From positions 7,998,001 to 8,062,000 of the forward strand of contig OX377203.1 of the NCBI GenBank assembly GCA_947396885.1: 64,000 nucleotides of DNA, in the 5' to 3' direction. Of the stretch, positions 51,837 through 61,581 are shown piece by piece. A model generated the notes under the pieces. That model did no database searches. It saw only the letters and a program-made list of their open reading frames with translations, and had not been told where the DNA came from. Source of the DNA: Heligmosomoides polygyrus polygyrus (taxonomy: Eukaryota; Nematoda; Chromadorea; Rhabditida; Heligmosomidae). Position numbers and translations under genes: made by a program. How positions within the stretch are numbered: the stretch's first letter is position 1; each line of letters begins with the position of its first letter.

Positions 51837-52743
51837 TTAGGTTGGTGAAAAAGTGTTGCACCAAAATTTTGGAAGATTTTTCAAAATTTAACGGGAACTC
51901 CTAAGGACTGTTTGGTGCTACGTACGTACGTAGTTGTAGCATTCTAGAGTATTTCGCATACATAGCAATTTGCTTTTGAGGGCATATAAATACTACGACT
52001 GTAGTGAAGTGTGACTGACTCCGTGACTCGTACAAGGCTTCGCGACTGACTATCGCTCAGTCTCTCCTTGTTCTTTTCCGTAATAGGGACTTTCTCGAGA
52101 ATGTCATCACGGGAGATGAATCCTGGGTCTTCCTCGTTCACCATACTCGGAAGGCCCAGTGGCTCCTTCGAGGAGAACCACAACCTCAAGGTGAACATTC
52201 AACAGAGGAAGGTAGTGCTGTGCTGTTGATGGGATTCTCGAGGAACGCTCTATTGTGAACTCCTTGACGACGGCACCGCAGTAACAGCAAACATCTACGC
52301 TACACAGCTGAAGAAGCTGAGCGAGCCCATGTCGCGGAAACAGCGAGGTTGGATAAATGTTTAACTTCGTCACGACAATGCTCGCCCCCACTTTACAAAG
52401 TCGTTTCGCCAGAAGTTGCATAGGCTTAGCTGGGAGGTGCTGCCCCACCCTCCCTATTCGCCAGGTCTTGCGCCATCGGACTTCCACCTCTTTCGAGCTC
52501 TCAAGCAATAACTAAGGGATAGGTGCTTCAACGACCGAACCGAACTGGAATCCGAGGTGGAGCACTTCTTTGAGTCACAGCTGACTTCAATCTGGAAGGA
52601 AGGATTTCGTGATCTCATCAGCAGATAGCAGAAGGTTGTAGATGTAAATGGTGGTTAATTTGTAGATTGAAGTAGCTCACAAAAGAAGCAATAAAATTTT
52701 GAAAAAAATTACGCTGTGGTGCAAGACTTTTTCACCAACCTAA
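51837..52743 (+). mobile_element. Deleted mariner, family 5
   Basis: 907 bp, tips TTAGGTTGGTGAAAAAGT and complement, TA at 51835-51836 and 52744-52745. The N-terminal coding part is missing: only about 220 bp separate the left tip from the first catalytic block. Confidence 0.85.
52060..52660 (+). pseudogene. Mariner transposase remnant, family 5
   Basis: Plus strand with frame changes: VLFRNRDFLENVITGDESWV (first aspartate), AQWLLRGEPQPQ, then after breaks RHDNARPHFTKSFRQKLHRL (second aspartate), WEVLPHPPYSPGLAPSDFHL (third aspartate) and LKQ with a stop, HFFESQLTSIWKEGFRDL. All three catalytic aspartates survive, but at least four frame or stop defects are present. Confidence 0.78.
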
Positions 52744-52749
52744 TAATAA

Positions 52750-53254
52750 CATAAAATGAAACGGACAAAATAAAATCATAAATCGAAGTACACCATTTTC
52801 AGTTGGATTCTTTTAAAAATTACCCTGAGCAGGGATCGATAACGTCGATTGAGACATGATGTCCATTCAGTGGCTGTTAGTTTGGGTTGGCGGACAGACG
52901 CACGAACGGACGCACGCACATAAGCTCATTGTCGGAAGAACTAATTCCTCTATGTGTAGGTGCGGGCGAACAAAATGCAAGGTCGCAACGTTCTCAAGCT
53001 TTGGTCGTGGGGTCAACTTCGTTAGTGTTCTTAATGTAGATAGATTATGCGGGAAATTTTTATTCGAACTTTGTCTAAAATATGAACACATCTGAGCCCC
53101 TTTAATCAGCACCACTTTGCTATCAAGAAAGCTAGTCATATCCAACAAAGGCCTGGTGCTATGAAGGTTATGCATCCGAAAATTGGGATCCTGATTAACA
53201 CTAAATTTGATTAACGAATGGCAGCAACAAGAAAAAGGGTAGACGATAAAAGAG
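52750..53254. other. No gene recognised; CGT/CGG module
   Basis: 52860-52960 has GGCGGACAGACGCACGAACGG and GACGCACGCACATAAG, the same sort of module that starts the satellite units elsewhere. No coding motif in the overlapping open frames. Confidence 0.35.
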
Positions 53255-53374
53255 GGTATTACTCAGTCCCTCTTGGGATGGGCCATGTATTCTACTCCCA
53301 CGGGATGTTGGTATCAGTCCTGTCTGGGAAGAGTACAACGCTGAGTCTTTCATTTAAACACCGGAAGACATTAA

Positions 53375-53647
53375 GTCGTTAAGGATGAAGGATGAAGGAC
53401 GGCGTTACTCAATCCTCTTTGGAATACCAACGCATTCTACTAGTAGGGGCGGCATGAAGGCGATTTGAATGCGTGTTTTGCGAAGTCATCGCCTTATCCT
53501 TCGCCGACAAGTCTGGTAGCAATTCTCTGACCCCGGAGGGATGGAAGGGTTGGTTGGCCTGGGCGGCGGAATCCGAAGCAGGAACTTGGTATCGGATGCA
53601 CGGGACAGTCGGCTCTGCATCGGACTGCGCTCAACGCCTCCTAAAGC
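53375..53647 (-). repeat. SINE-A copy (with a fragment of another at 53255-53330)
   Basis: Plus strand: GGATGAAGGATGAAGGACGG (tail iteration), CGTTACTCAATCC, CGCATTCTACTAGTAGGGGC, CAAGTCTGGTAGCAATTC, CCCGGAGGGATGGAAGGG, ATCCGAAGCAGGAACTTGG and GCATCGGACTGCGCTCAACG. The 53255 piece (CAGTCCCTCTTGGGATGGGCC) is a separate 3' fragment just upstream. Confidence 0.68.
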
Positions 53648-54688
53648 GACAGTGCGCAAAGTTAATATAGCATACTGTCTTCCTCTGTGAGGTTAAGGTG
53701 GCATGAAATAGTCCATCAATATCGGTCATTTTTGCGGACTTTTCTATCATTGAGTATGGATGAATCACTTGAGTATTACGACCCACAGACAGGATCCTAA
53801 ACAAATGAATGGATTCTATCGTGTAAGCGACATTAATAATCACAACGCACACACTTCCGTGCAAATAGATGAGCTTCGCAGCAAATAAACAAAATTGATC
53901 AAGATGCCCGATGCCCATTCCTTGGCAACGATTTTCTGGGGAGAAGCCCCATCCAGGCTGCTTGCTAAAGTAGAGTTAAGCCGTTGTGAAACTCCTTCTG
54001 GGAGGCTAAAAACGATCTGGAATTATCAAAGTTTACTATGGACTTGATCAGCGTGAAGTGCAGCGTAGGCAGACCATTCGAAGAACGTCCTCATTCAGAT
54101 ACATCTGCTGAACAACGACGTCTTTCGAAGAAAACCGGACCAACAGGGAGATGTCTCAATAACCGTGACGTATGGATGACACGCGCTTTGAAGAGACACA
54201 TCTGATTCGACTACACACCAAGCAGCAGGTAGGGTATCAAATATTCAGCGGATATAGAGCTAAGTAGCTGCTAGGCACTGAGATCGCTGGCGTAGATTGG
54301 ATACAAGAGCGTAACGCAGTCACGATTGCCGGCGAGGCAGGGTTCGGGACCAGCCTGAGGCTTTCTTCCGTCCTTTTACACTTCACGTAGTGTCATAAAA
54401 CACCAAGATTAAGGCCATAAGTGCAGTCAGAATCTGATTTCGTGCACAAAATTAGATGAACCGATGTTGATTTCAATAACTCAGTGCAAAAAGCCAACAA
54501 AAATGCCACAAAGATTACCTGGAACCTGCGAGCAAGGTACGTACATAGGTACCGGGTCAATTCCTTATTGTAAGTTCTCAAACCGCAAACTACACGATGA
54601 ATGAGAAGGCCGACGAGGAAGCTGCCACTGCCGGACCGAAGGACTGTGTGTGAAGCGTAGGAAGCCAGAAAGCGTGTGTGCGGTTCGT
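53648..54688. other. No gene assigned
   Basis: A minus-strand hydrophobic stretch (54500-54650, GSFLVGLLIHRVVCGLR) could be an exon but has no phased neighbours. 53985-54210 has CGTAGGCAGACCATTCGAAG and protein-like fragments (LSKKTGPTGRCL) that may be an old transposase. Neither is supportable. Confidence 0.3.
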
Positions 54689-54900
54689 TCACGACTGAAA
54701 CCGGCTGCTGGAGTCTGTCAGCGTTGGCAAGAAGTCGTCATCACAATGAGATATGTCGCCGGTGGGTGCTGCTGAACTGGCTTCCGGTCGGCTGCGCTTC
54801 ATTGATGGCGACGGTGACGACGAGGAGGTGAAAGGACTTGCAGACAAAAGTGAAGGCACTTCGTTGAGCTTCAGCAGCGGCCATTGTCCGGGTTGCGGTT
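54689..54900 (-). CDS. Unidentified gene, last exon
   Basis: Acceptor TCAATAAG, a weak match to the usual TTTCAG, then PQPGQWPLLKLNEVPSLLSA to SHCDDDFLPTLTDSSSRFQS and TGA. The entry phase fits the previous exon (C plus AA gives CAA). Confidence 0.5.
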
Positions 54901-57900
54901 CTTATTGAAAGACACAGTGCTTCAAACACGATCGCCGATGATGCAGTGCGATGAGTTTCTAGTGTCAACCACGTTGGTTGGACCCCTTGCCGCTAACGGC
55001 AGAGAATTTCCTCTAAGCCAGGGCTTATGGCTGGTCCGAACATCTTGGACCAGTTTGTTGAGCGACAGAACGACTTCATAGGAGCCTGCACGTCATCATA
55101 GGATTCAGATGAGGTTCCTTACGCCGCTAGGCACCTTACCCTTGCCTTCTGCTACATCGCCTTAGTCCTCCGAGTCCACTGCCGGTCTGGCGAAGAAAGC
55201 TCCGCCAGTGGCTTTCACCTGTCTACTGGTGCCGATAGACAGCTGGGGATAGTCGTTATCGGGCGTCATCTCCCACAGATCAGGAAGAGACCAACGACTC
55301 GCACGATTCGATCGCAGACGAGAGATTGATTCGTCGGTGTGGAAGTCTCCTAACGGCTGCAGTGGTGGTTGGAGCCGTCGGGTTTCTCATGCATCGAAAG
55401 AACGTTGTAATGTGAACTGACGAACTTGTGGCTTAGCTTCTGAAGGGAATCGAGCCCGCGTTGTTGACTGCTGTGCGAATAAATTGGCTCCATTACACAG
55501 ACGTAAAACCCTACTGTCCTCTACATCCACGCCGATTTTGATATCGCACTACATGCAGCAAAGCTTATGTGTACGTGTGTCCGTCGGTTCGTCCGTGCGA
55601 AATTAATGGCCGTTGGATGGACGTGTCTATGCACGTGACCAGAACAGCTCATCAATATATCACGAGATGAACAATATCGATCGGCCAATTAGACTCGATC
55701 AATATTATTGGTTTTTGCCAAGAAGTGAGCACTTGGGAGAGGAAACGCGCGGGTTTGAAGAGGCTTGTACAGACTCCTTAACAAATGACCTACTATCCTC
55801 TTTATCCACGATGATTTGTATATCCTACTGCATATAGAAAAGCCCATCTGTCCATCGGTCTGACCGAGACTCCGCGCGAAATTAATAACCGTTAAATGAT
55901 TTTGTCTATGCTTCCGATCAGAGTGACCTATCAATATCAGTTAAAGTGAATGTGAAAGCATGATCAGTCAATCAAGTCGATCAATATTATTGATTTTTGT
56001 ATATAGAACTGTTTGAGAGGAATGGCACGGATTTGAAAAACCATGGACGAACATCTTAGCAAATGGGGCCTACTATCCTTTACATCCACGATGTCCTATT
56101 TGCACGTCTGTCCATCCGATCGTTCGCGCAAAATTAATGGCAGTTGGGTGGTCCTGCCTATGTATATGACGTGTGAAAGCCCATCTGTTCGTCGGTTCGG
56201 CCGATAATTTGCGCGAAATTAATGATCGTCGAATGGTCTTGTCTATACTTATGATCTGAATCACCCATCAACATCAGTCGAAGTAAATACGATGGAGTGT
56301 GCGATATGGATCGGCAATCAGTGTCGATCGATATTATTGATTTTCGTTTAGCATTGTGCTTGAGATGGGGATTGCGCGGATTTGAAAAGCCTTGGGCGGA
56401 CATCTTAACAAATGGCCTCCTATCCTCTACAGCTACGTACGACTGTCCGTCCGATTGTCCGCGCGATATTGATGGCCGTTGTTGATTTTGGCTATACATG
56501 TGATCAGCATCGCTCGTCAGTATCAACTGAAGCGACCACAATATTGTAAGCGATATCGATTGGCCAATTAAATTCAATCAATATTATTGATTTTTGCCTA
56601 GAATTAATTGAGATGGAAATCGCGCTAATTTGAAGAGCTTTGGACAGACTTCGTTCTAAAAAATTGGCCGAAACCGATCGATGAACTGGACGATATTGAT
56701 TACAACTTCCGCTATTCATCCGTGTGGGGGATTTAGATGATTTTTGTGCATTTTAGGGATAAAGTTGTCAGTTCTACGTCGTGTGTTTGTCGAGATGCTT
56801 ACCTACAACAAAACGTGTGCGGAGATACCTGAAGTTTTTCAAAATAGGAATTGTTCTTCAAGGAATTGCTGACGAACACATTGGCGAGCAGTGCGGAGAG
56901 ACACCAGCGACTACTGATGAGGAAGATCCAGAAGAAGTCGTTTGTAAGCTCGGATCATCGTGACGCATGTTCAGCGAGCCTGACGGAGATACGACGCTCC
57001 TCATCCATCGCCTGATTCGTCTGGCCGTGTTTCCGCCACGCTACTTACAGTACCCTGCGAGAAGGAAGAGCGTGCTTGTCACTGGAGTGGAGCAGCCGAA
57101 TTCAGCAGTAGGCAACTGACTATCTAGACCGTGATGTTGCATCAGACGGAATCCCGAGCTGAAGTAATCGTCTTTCGCGTCTTCGTCGCCCAAGTCGACT
57201 CTGCTCTGATGCAGCTGATTCTCCCGAAACGACGACTACGTGGGCCCGCACAGAACGATCATCTTCGCTGATTGTGAGACTTGCGCCGACTTTCACCGTC
57301 TGATCAGCGAAGATGACGATCAGGCGATCCGTGATCCGATCGCCGATAACCGCAATATGCGTGTGCGTGCGTGCGACGGCCACGTTCCCAAAATACATAC
57401 AGCGCACACGCTGCACGAAGTCGTCGATCAAGGGTACCACCTCGGTTAGTCCAACAGGGCGGGACCTAGGCAAGGATCTAGAGAGGGTTTAATTACCCAA
57501 GTTTGGGGTTCTTTTAAAATCCGACCCAATTCACATTGCGGTCGATCATATTTTGGAAAGATCACCTCAAGGAGCGACTACAATGCACTTGCTTGAGTGA
57601 TCAGGGTACCAACTGTACATGTCCTCTCTGAATGGCATGCCCATTCAATGTGGTCTAATTGGTTAGGCGTTTCCACCTACTAATGCTGCTCACCTACGCG
57701 ACATATACCAGTACGTCTCCTCCAGGCCCCAGTAATCAGTCTTCTCCCACCTTTCCGCTTCTCGCTAAGTTTAAGTAAGAAACAGAAAGCAATGACAACA
57801 AAAAATTTCAAGCCACCGGAACCGTAGGTCCCAATAACCAGTCCCCCACCCCTCCAACCAATATATAATAGATTACCATACTTAACGGTTCATGATAAGT

Positions 57901-58517
57901 AAACAGAAATAAAGAATGCGCCAAATCAAGCTCCAGAAAAAGCGTTGTTGTCAACGACAGTGTCGAGATATCGGATGGCCGCCACAGTCCAGACAGTGGA
58001 GAAGGGCTACCAGAGCGACGATGAAATACTGCGACCGAAGCGATGAGGAGGTGAAGGGAAGCATGAGGTAAAGGGCACCAGAAGATGACCAGATGAAGAC
58101 CGCGATAGAATCGACATGGGGATGACGAAACACTTCGAGAACAACGACTTCCCCCGTGTGAATTGCCCCCCCCCCCTTCTCACCCCAGCAGAGACTCAAA
58201 GCGGCAGTATCTCTTGGGCGCTAGGTTCGCCCAAGGAGGAACTCGACGAGCAATCACCACCTATTTTGCCTTCCTGATGTTAGTTCCCTCCCTCCAGTAG
58301 TTCGAAAGCAAGCCACAGTCCTAGAAATCGAGGACTTTGCCTACTATGACTTTTACCCGACGACTACTTGACAGTCTTCGGTAGTCCGCCAGAGGTTCTG
58401 CATATTCTCGGCTCGGCGTTAAGGGTGGAGAATCCCTCGACGGGTCATCACGTCGGATTCCGTGTCGGTAACATTCTTGTAGCACAGCATTCACTAGGTG
58501 AGGTAGTTTTGGCCCGG
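54689..58517 (-). CDS. Unidentified serine-rich protein gene, 3' six exons
   Basis: Six minus-strand blocks join in phase: 58357-58517, 57049-57235, 56915-56979, 55219-55356, 54998-55085 and 54689-54900 (851 bp, 282 residues, ending TGA). Content in order: LPHLVNAVLQECYRHGIRRD, SPPLTPSREYAEPLADYRRL, RVDLGDEDAKDDYFSSGFRL, STPVTSTLFLLAGY, ISRLRSNRASRWSLPDLWEM, APMKSFCRSTNWSKMFGPAI and a Ser-rich tail SPFTSSSSPSPSMKRSRPEA. It lacks long hydrophobic segments; arginine-serine sites (RRLSSSRR) suggest a phosphorylated, disordered cytoplasmic or nuclear region. I recognise no family. Upstream exons are expected past 58517; an open stretch near 58640-58750 (SETARRHRLEATNHTVVSNE) may be one. The 1.56-kb intron 55357-56914 holds a satellite. 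Confidence 0.5.
54998..55085 (-). CDS. Unidentified gene, penultimate exon
   Basis: Acceptor GACGTGCAG, 29 codons APMKSFCRSTNWSKMFGPAI to GLEEILC plus one base; donor GTTAGC. Confidence 0.45.
55219..55356 (-). CDS. Unidentified gene, exon with RASRWSLPDLWEM
   Basis: Acceptor CACCACTGCAG, 46 codons from PLGDFHTDESISRLRSNRAS to PQLSIGTSRQ, donor GTGAAA. Phase 0 at both ends. The strongest block of this model. Confidence 0.55.
55490..56720. repeat. ~250-280-bp satellite in an intron
   Basis: GAAATTAATRRCCG recurs at 55600, 55878, 56130, 56215 and 56465 (steps 278, 252, 85, 250; the 85-bp step marks a partial unit). Units share TCCGTCCG-TCGTCCGCGCG, ATCGATYGGCCAATTA, AATATTATTGATTTTTG and GAATGGTCTTGTCTAT. 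It is related in layout to the 320-bp satellite at 34633-36375. Confidence 0.8.
56915..56979 (-). CDS. Unidentified gene, short serine-rich exon
   Basis: Acceptor TCTCCGTCAG, reads SLNMRHDDPSLQTTSSGSSS, donor GTAGTC chosen because its phase 0 fits the next exon. A different frame downstream (FFWIFLISSRWCLSALLANV, donor GTATCT at 56838) competes, so this exon is the least certain. Confidence 0.35.
57049..57235 (-). CDS. Unidentified gene, exon with GDEDAKDDYFSSGF
   Basis: Acceptor CCACGTAG, 62 codons from SSFRENQLHQSRVDLGDEDA to PVTSTLFLLAGY, donor GTAAGT (strong). The ORF in the neighbouring frame ends earlier and has poor composition. Confidence 0.5.
57585..57705. mobile_element. MITE-B copy 4, diverged
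   Basis: Right half ATTCAATGTGGTCTAATTGG, TTAGGCGTTTCCACCTACTA and ATGCTGCTCACCTACGCGAC matches copies 1-3; the left half has decayed. It lies in the intron between the first two exons of the unidentified gene. Confidence 0.45.
58357..58517 (-). CDS. Unidentified gene, first exon of this model
   Basis: Acceptor CTTTTTCTGACCAG, 53 codons GPKLPHLVNAVLQECYRHGI to RRLSSSRR, donor GTAAAA. The entry phase is 1, so at least one earlier exon exists. Confidence 0.5.
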
Positions 58518-58948
58518 CTGGTCAGAAAAAGGCACGCTTACTCCTCTGATCTATTGACCGGAACCAGTCGATGAGCGTCCTATCCAGGCACCGTCCCGTT
58601 GAATACCTACGCGTTCGATCTTCAAACAGCATTCTTCACTATCGTTCTCGTTGGTTCACCATCTGAAGTGCTGCTTCATTTGATACTACTGTGTGGTTGG
58701 TGGCTTCTAATCGATGTCTCCGCGCAGTCTCCGACGCTAATGCTCTTGATGTTTTATTGTAGTCTCCATGTCATCGTCTGCTTAACGGGTTGAAGATGCT
58801 GCTGCTGAAAAGGCTAAAAAGTGGGTTGATTTCAGCCGATGTGGTGGATTTTGTACTTCCTTGAGCTCACATCCTGAGTTTGACGCACCAGTCGCCATGC
58901 AGCCCATACGAATCGATTAGTTTTGACCAGGGACGGGCGTCAAATTCT

Positions 58949-59117
58949 GGGACGGATCCACCAACGACTTAACGCAATTTAGCAGAGAAAATACAACCCA
59001 AATCCCAGATAGCGCGGCGAGATGCTTCGTCATATCGTTGGAAAAGCCGCGCTGTCAAGGATCTGGGCTGTATTTTCTCCGTTAAATTGCTGTAAGTCGT
59101 TGTTGAATCCGGCCGTG
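58949..59117. mobile_element. MITE-A copy 4
   Basis: GGGACGGATCCACCAACGAC at the left, GTCGTTGTTGAATCCGGCC at the right; interior CCCAGATAGCGCGGC facing GCCGCGCTGTCAAGGATCTG. Complete. Confidence 0.72.
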
Positions 59118-59564
59118 GTCGTTAAATTTTTTCTCAACGATTTTGTTAGCGACAAAATTTCCCTCAATTTGTTAAATTTATCTAAAAACGATGTAATTTT
59201 AAATATAAGAAATCAGAAAGAGCGCAAAGCGGCTCGTAGGGGGTCACCATGTGAGGCAGCCCTACTAAAAATTTCTGTTGCATTAAATTGAAAAAAACTA
59301 CACAACACTGGTGTGGTATACCCTTCTGATGGACTGAGCTAGGCTACTTCTGTCGTAACTGAGCTGCCTTCTTACGAAGGTGGCTAACCACTGAATGCGA
59401 GGTGACCCTCTGCGAGCCGCCTTGCGCCTTAGAAAGGAATTTCCATATACCGTTTCCACCTTAAACCGGGCATAAAACCTGACATCTTTCTGCTTTCCTG
59501 CGATCTTGGCGGCGAAATATTGGTTGCGAAAAAATCGGCAAGTTTAAATAGGCAATGCCTGCTA
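59118..59564. other. No gene recognised
   Basis: AT-rich left part (59120-59290), then nothing with coding or repeat structure that I can name. Confidence 0.3.
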
Positions 59565-59732
59565 AAGGATAAAGGACGGCGTTACTCAATCCCTTTTGAG
59601 ATGCGCCATGCATTCTGCTTCTACGTGATGTTAAGGAGGCGATTTGAATGCGTATTTGGCCATACAATGACTTGCGGTGGCCAGCCGATGAACAAGTCAG
59701 CGCTCTATCCTTCTCAGACAAGTGGTATTTTG
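59565..59732 (-). repeat. SINE-A copy, lacking the tRNA-like head
   Basis: Plus strand: GGATAAAGGACGGCGTTACT, GATGCGCCATGCATTCTGCT, TTGCGGTGGCCAGCCGATGA, ACAAGTCAGCGCTCTATCC, ending at CAGACAAGTGG. A 10-bp hairpin (GATCACGCTG...CAGCGTGATC) follows at 59773-59803. Confidence 0.65.
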
Positions 59733-60784
59733 TACTATTGAGAAATCCACACACCTCGGTGTGATGTCGATCACGCTGAGATGTCGCAACAGCGTGATCG
59801 CCAGTCAAGCACCGGTACAGTAACCCGTGTAACTCTAGGCTATTTCGCAAGAGTGCGAACTCGTCGCTCTCAGCTCCTCCCATCCTCGGGTGGAGGATGG
59901 AGAGCCATCCAGGTTACTTGCGCTAAGCGTGAGCGGTGTGCCCACCCACCCACCCAGGGAGGAAATTCGGGAAGGACAATGTAATAAATATGTTTTCAGC
60001 AGAAAGGTTTCAAGAAGCGGCCAATCTCGGACTGAAAGCCGAGCATATGGGTCTAAATAGCGTCACGCGAGCTATTATCGACGCGGTTAACTGTGACAGG
60101 GCACCAGCAACGATCAAGTCATATACAGCGGAAATGAAGAAGTTTCAAATATGGAGGAATGGTGAATACATGCGTACTATTCCACTTCCTCAAGCTTGAA
60201 ATCTATATCTCGCAAAACTTTCCGCCGACGGAAGGCAGAAATTAATGCCAACCGTCGTAGCCGCACTGAATTACTTTTATGGGAACCTCCAAGGAGCGCC
60301 TAGAGAACTTCAATCCTCCCTACTAGAAACGGGGAGACGAGTTCGTCTTCCCACTGTGACGAGGGCCAAAATCAAGCCCTGCGAAATGAACAAGCTGGTG
60401 ATTTTGGGGATCGGGAACTGCGATTTCAAGGTGTTGCAGGCAGCAGCGCTAGCGCTTATCCAATTTAAAGCGTTGTTGAGACTAAGCGAGGCTGCCAATC
60501 TACTTAAGAACGATGTCATCCAGATTGACAGCAATACCTTGCACCTAACCGTAAGAAGATCTAACCAGGATACTATCTCAACGGTAGGTCAGAGCGGCGC
60601 AAGTGTTGTATATGGGCAGAACCGCCTGTTCCTGGGGAGTAACAAACTGCAGGTATCTCGACCCCAATACAACTCTGCGCAAAGTTAGGGGGTACGGAAT
60701 TCGCCTGTTGGCGCCCCATTGATTCACGTGCTCCACAGCTGACGGGCGCGCGCGGGATGAGGGTTGGTATCGAGGATCGACGCA

Positions 60785-60865
60785 GTGCACAGTTGGCGTA
60801 GTAGGGAAGAGCTCGGGCTCGTGAGCGAGGGGTCAGGGGTTTGGATCCGGCACCGGCAGACTGCG
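60785..60865 (+). repeat. tRNA-like unit in the left arm
   Basis: GTTGGCGTAGTAGGGAAGAG (A box) and CAGGGGTTTGGATCCGGC (B-box-like), then CAGACTGCGCTTTTTTTGC with a T-run that could end polymerase III transcription. The mirror copy is at 63205-63290 in the right arm. Confidence 0.5.
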
Positions 60866-60904
60866 CTTTTTTTGCACTTTTGCAAAATCCATGTTTATCA
60901 TATA

Positions 60905-61579
60905 GATAGTCCACCTAGGAGTATTATAGTGTGTTATAGAGCATGTTTACATATAACATGTGCTTCAAACTACAGATTAGCTAAAGTGTTCACTTCTGTG
61001 TGTCACATATTTTAAGCCTATTTTGTGTGAAGCTGTAGTTATGTAACGATAGATATTTTGTGGCACTAGTTAAAAGTTCCGAACCCACCAACAAGACTTC
61101 GGTCAAAAAAGTTTTTTGCTGAAACTCCGTCTGGGGGGGGGGGGTGATTTGGGGTGCTGATCACGAATCTGACATCCGTTTTTTACGATTCGGTCGGAGG
61201 CCACCCATACTGTTAACAAGGTGGTCCAAGCAGGGTCACCGATTTCGCTGAAACTTGGTCTAGGGGGGGGGGAGGATATTTGTGGTGCTGATCACGAATC
61301 TGACATCCGTTTTTCACGATTCTGTCTCTACCTGCCGTCACCGGCAGAAACTTTAGGAATGTAATCCTGTGCCTTCCTGTATTTATATTATCCAGCCGAA
61401 TCGTGAAGAATGGATATCAGATTCGTGATCAGCACCCCAAATACCCCCCCCCCCCCTCCCTAACCGAAGTTTCAGCGAAATCGGTGACCCTGCCTGGACC
61501 ACCATTGTTAACTGTATGGGTGGTATGTTATATTTAAACATGCTCTATAACACACTATAATACCCCTAGGTGGACTATC
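60905..61579. mobile_element. 675-bp MITE with TA duplication
   Basis: GATAGTCCACCTAGGAGTAT at the left faces ATACCCCTAGGTGGACTATC at the right, and TTATAGTGTGTTATAGAGCA is also mirrored. TA is at 60903-60904 and 61580-61581. The interior has a repeated block (GGTGCTGATCACGAATCTGA at 61155 and 61288, inverted at 61410) next to G- or C-runs of 9-14. Confidence 0.8.
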
Positions 61580-61581
61580 TA

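Noticed and set aside
53985..54210. Possible old transposase fragment
   Set aside because: Short protein-like pieces without a catalytic block or terminal repeats; not enough to name.
57240..57449. Plus-strand ORF of 69 codons
   Set aside because: Antisense to an intron/exon boundary of the unidentified minus-strand gene; contains a local inverted repeat (GATCATCTTCGCTGAT) that keeps it open.
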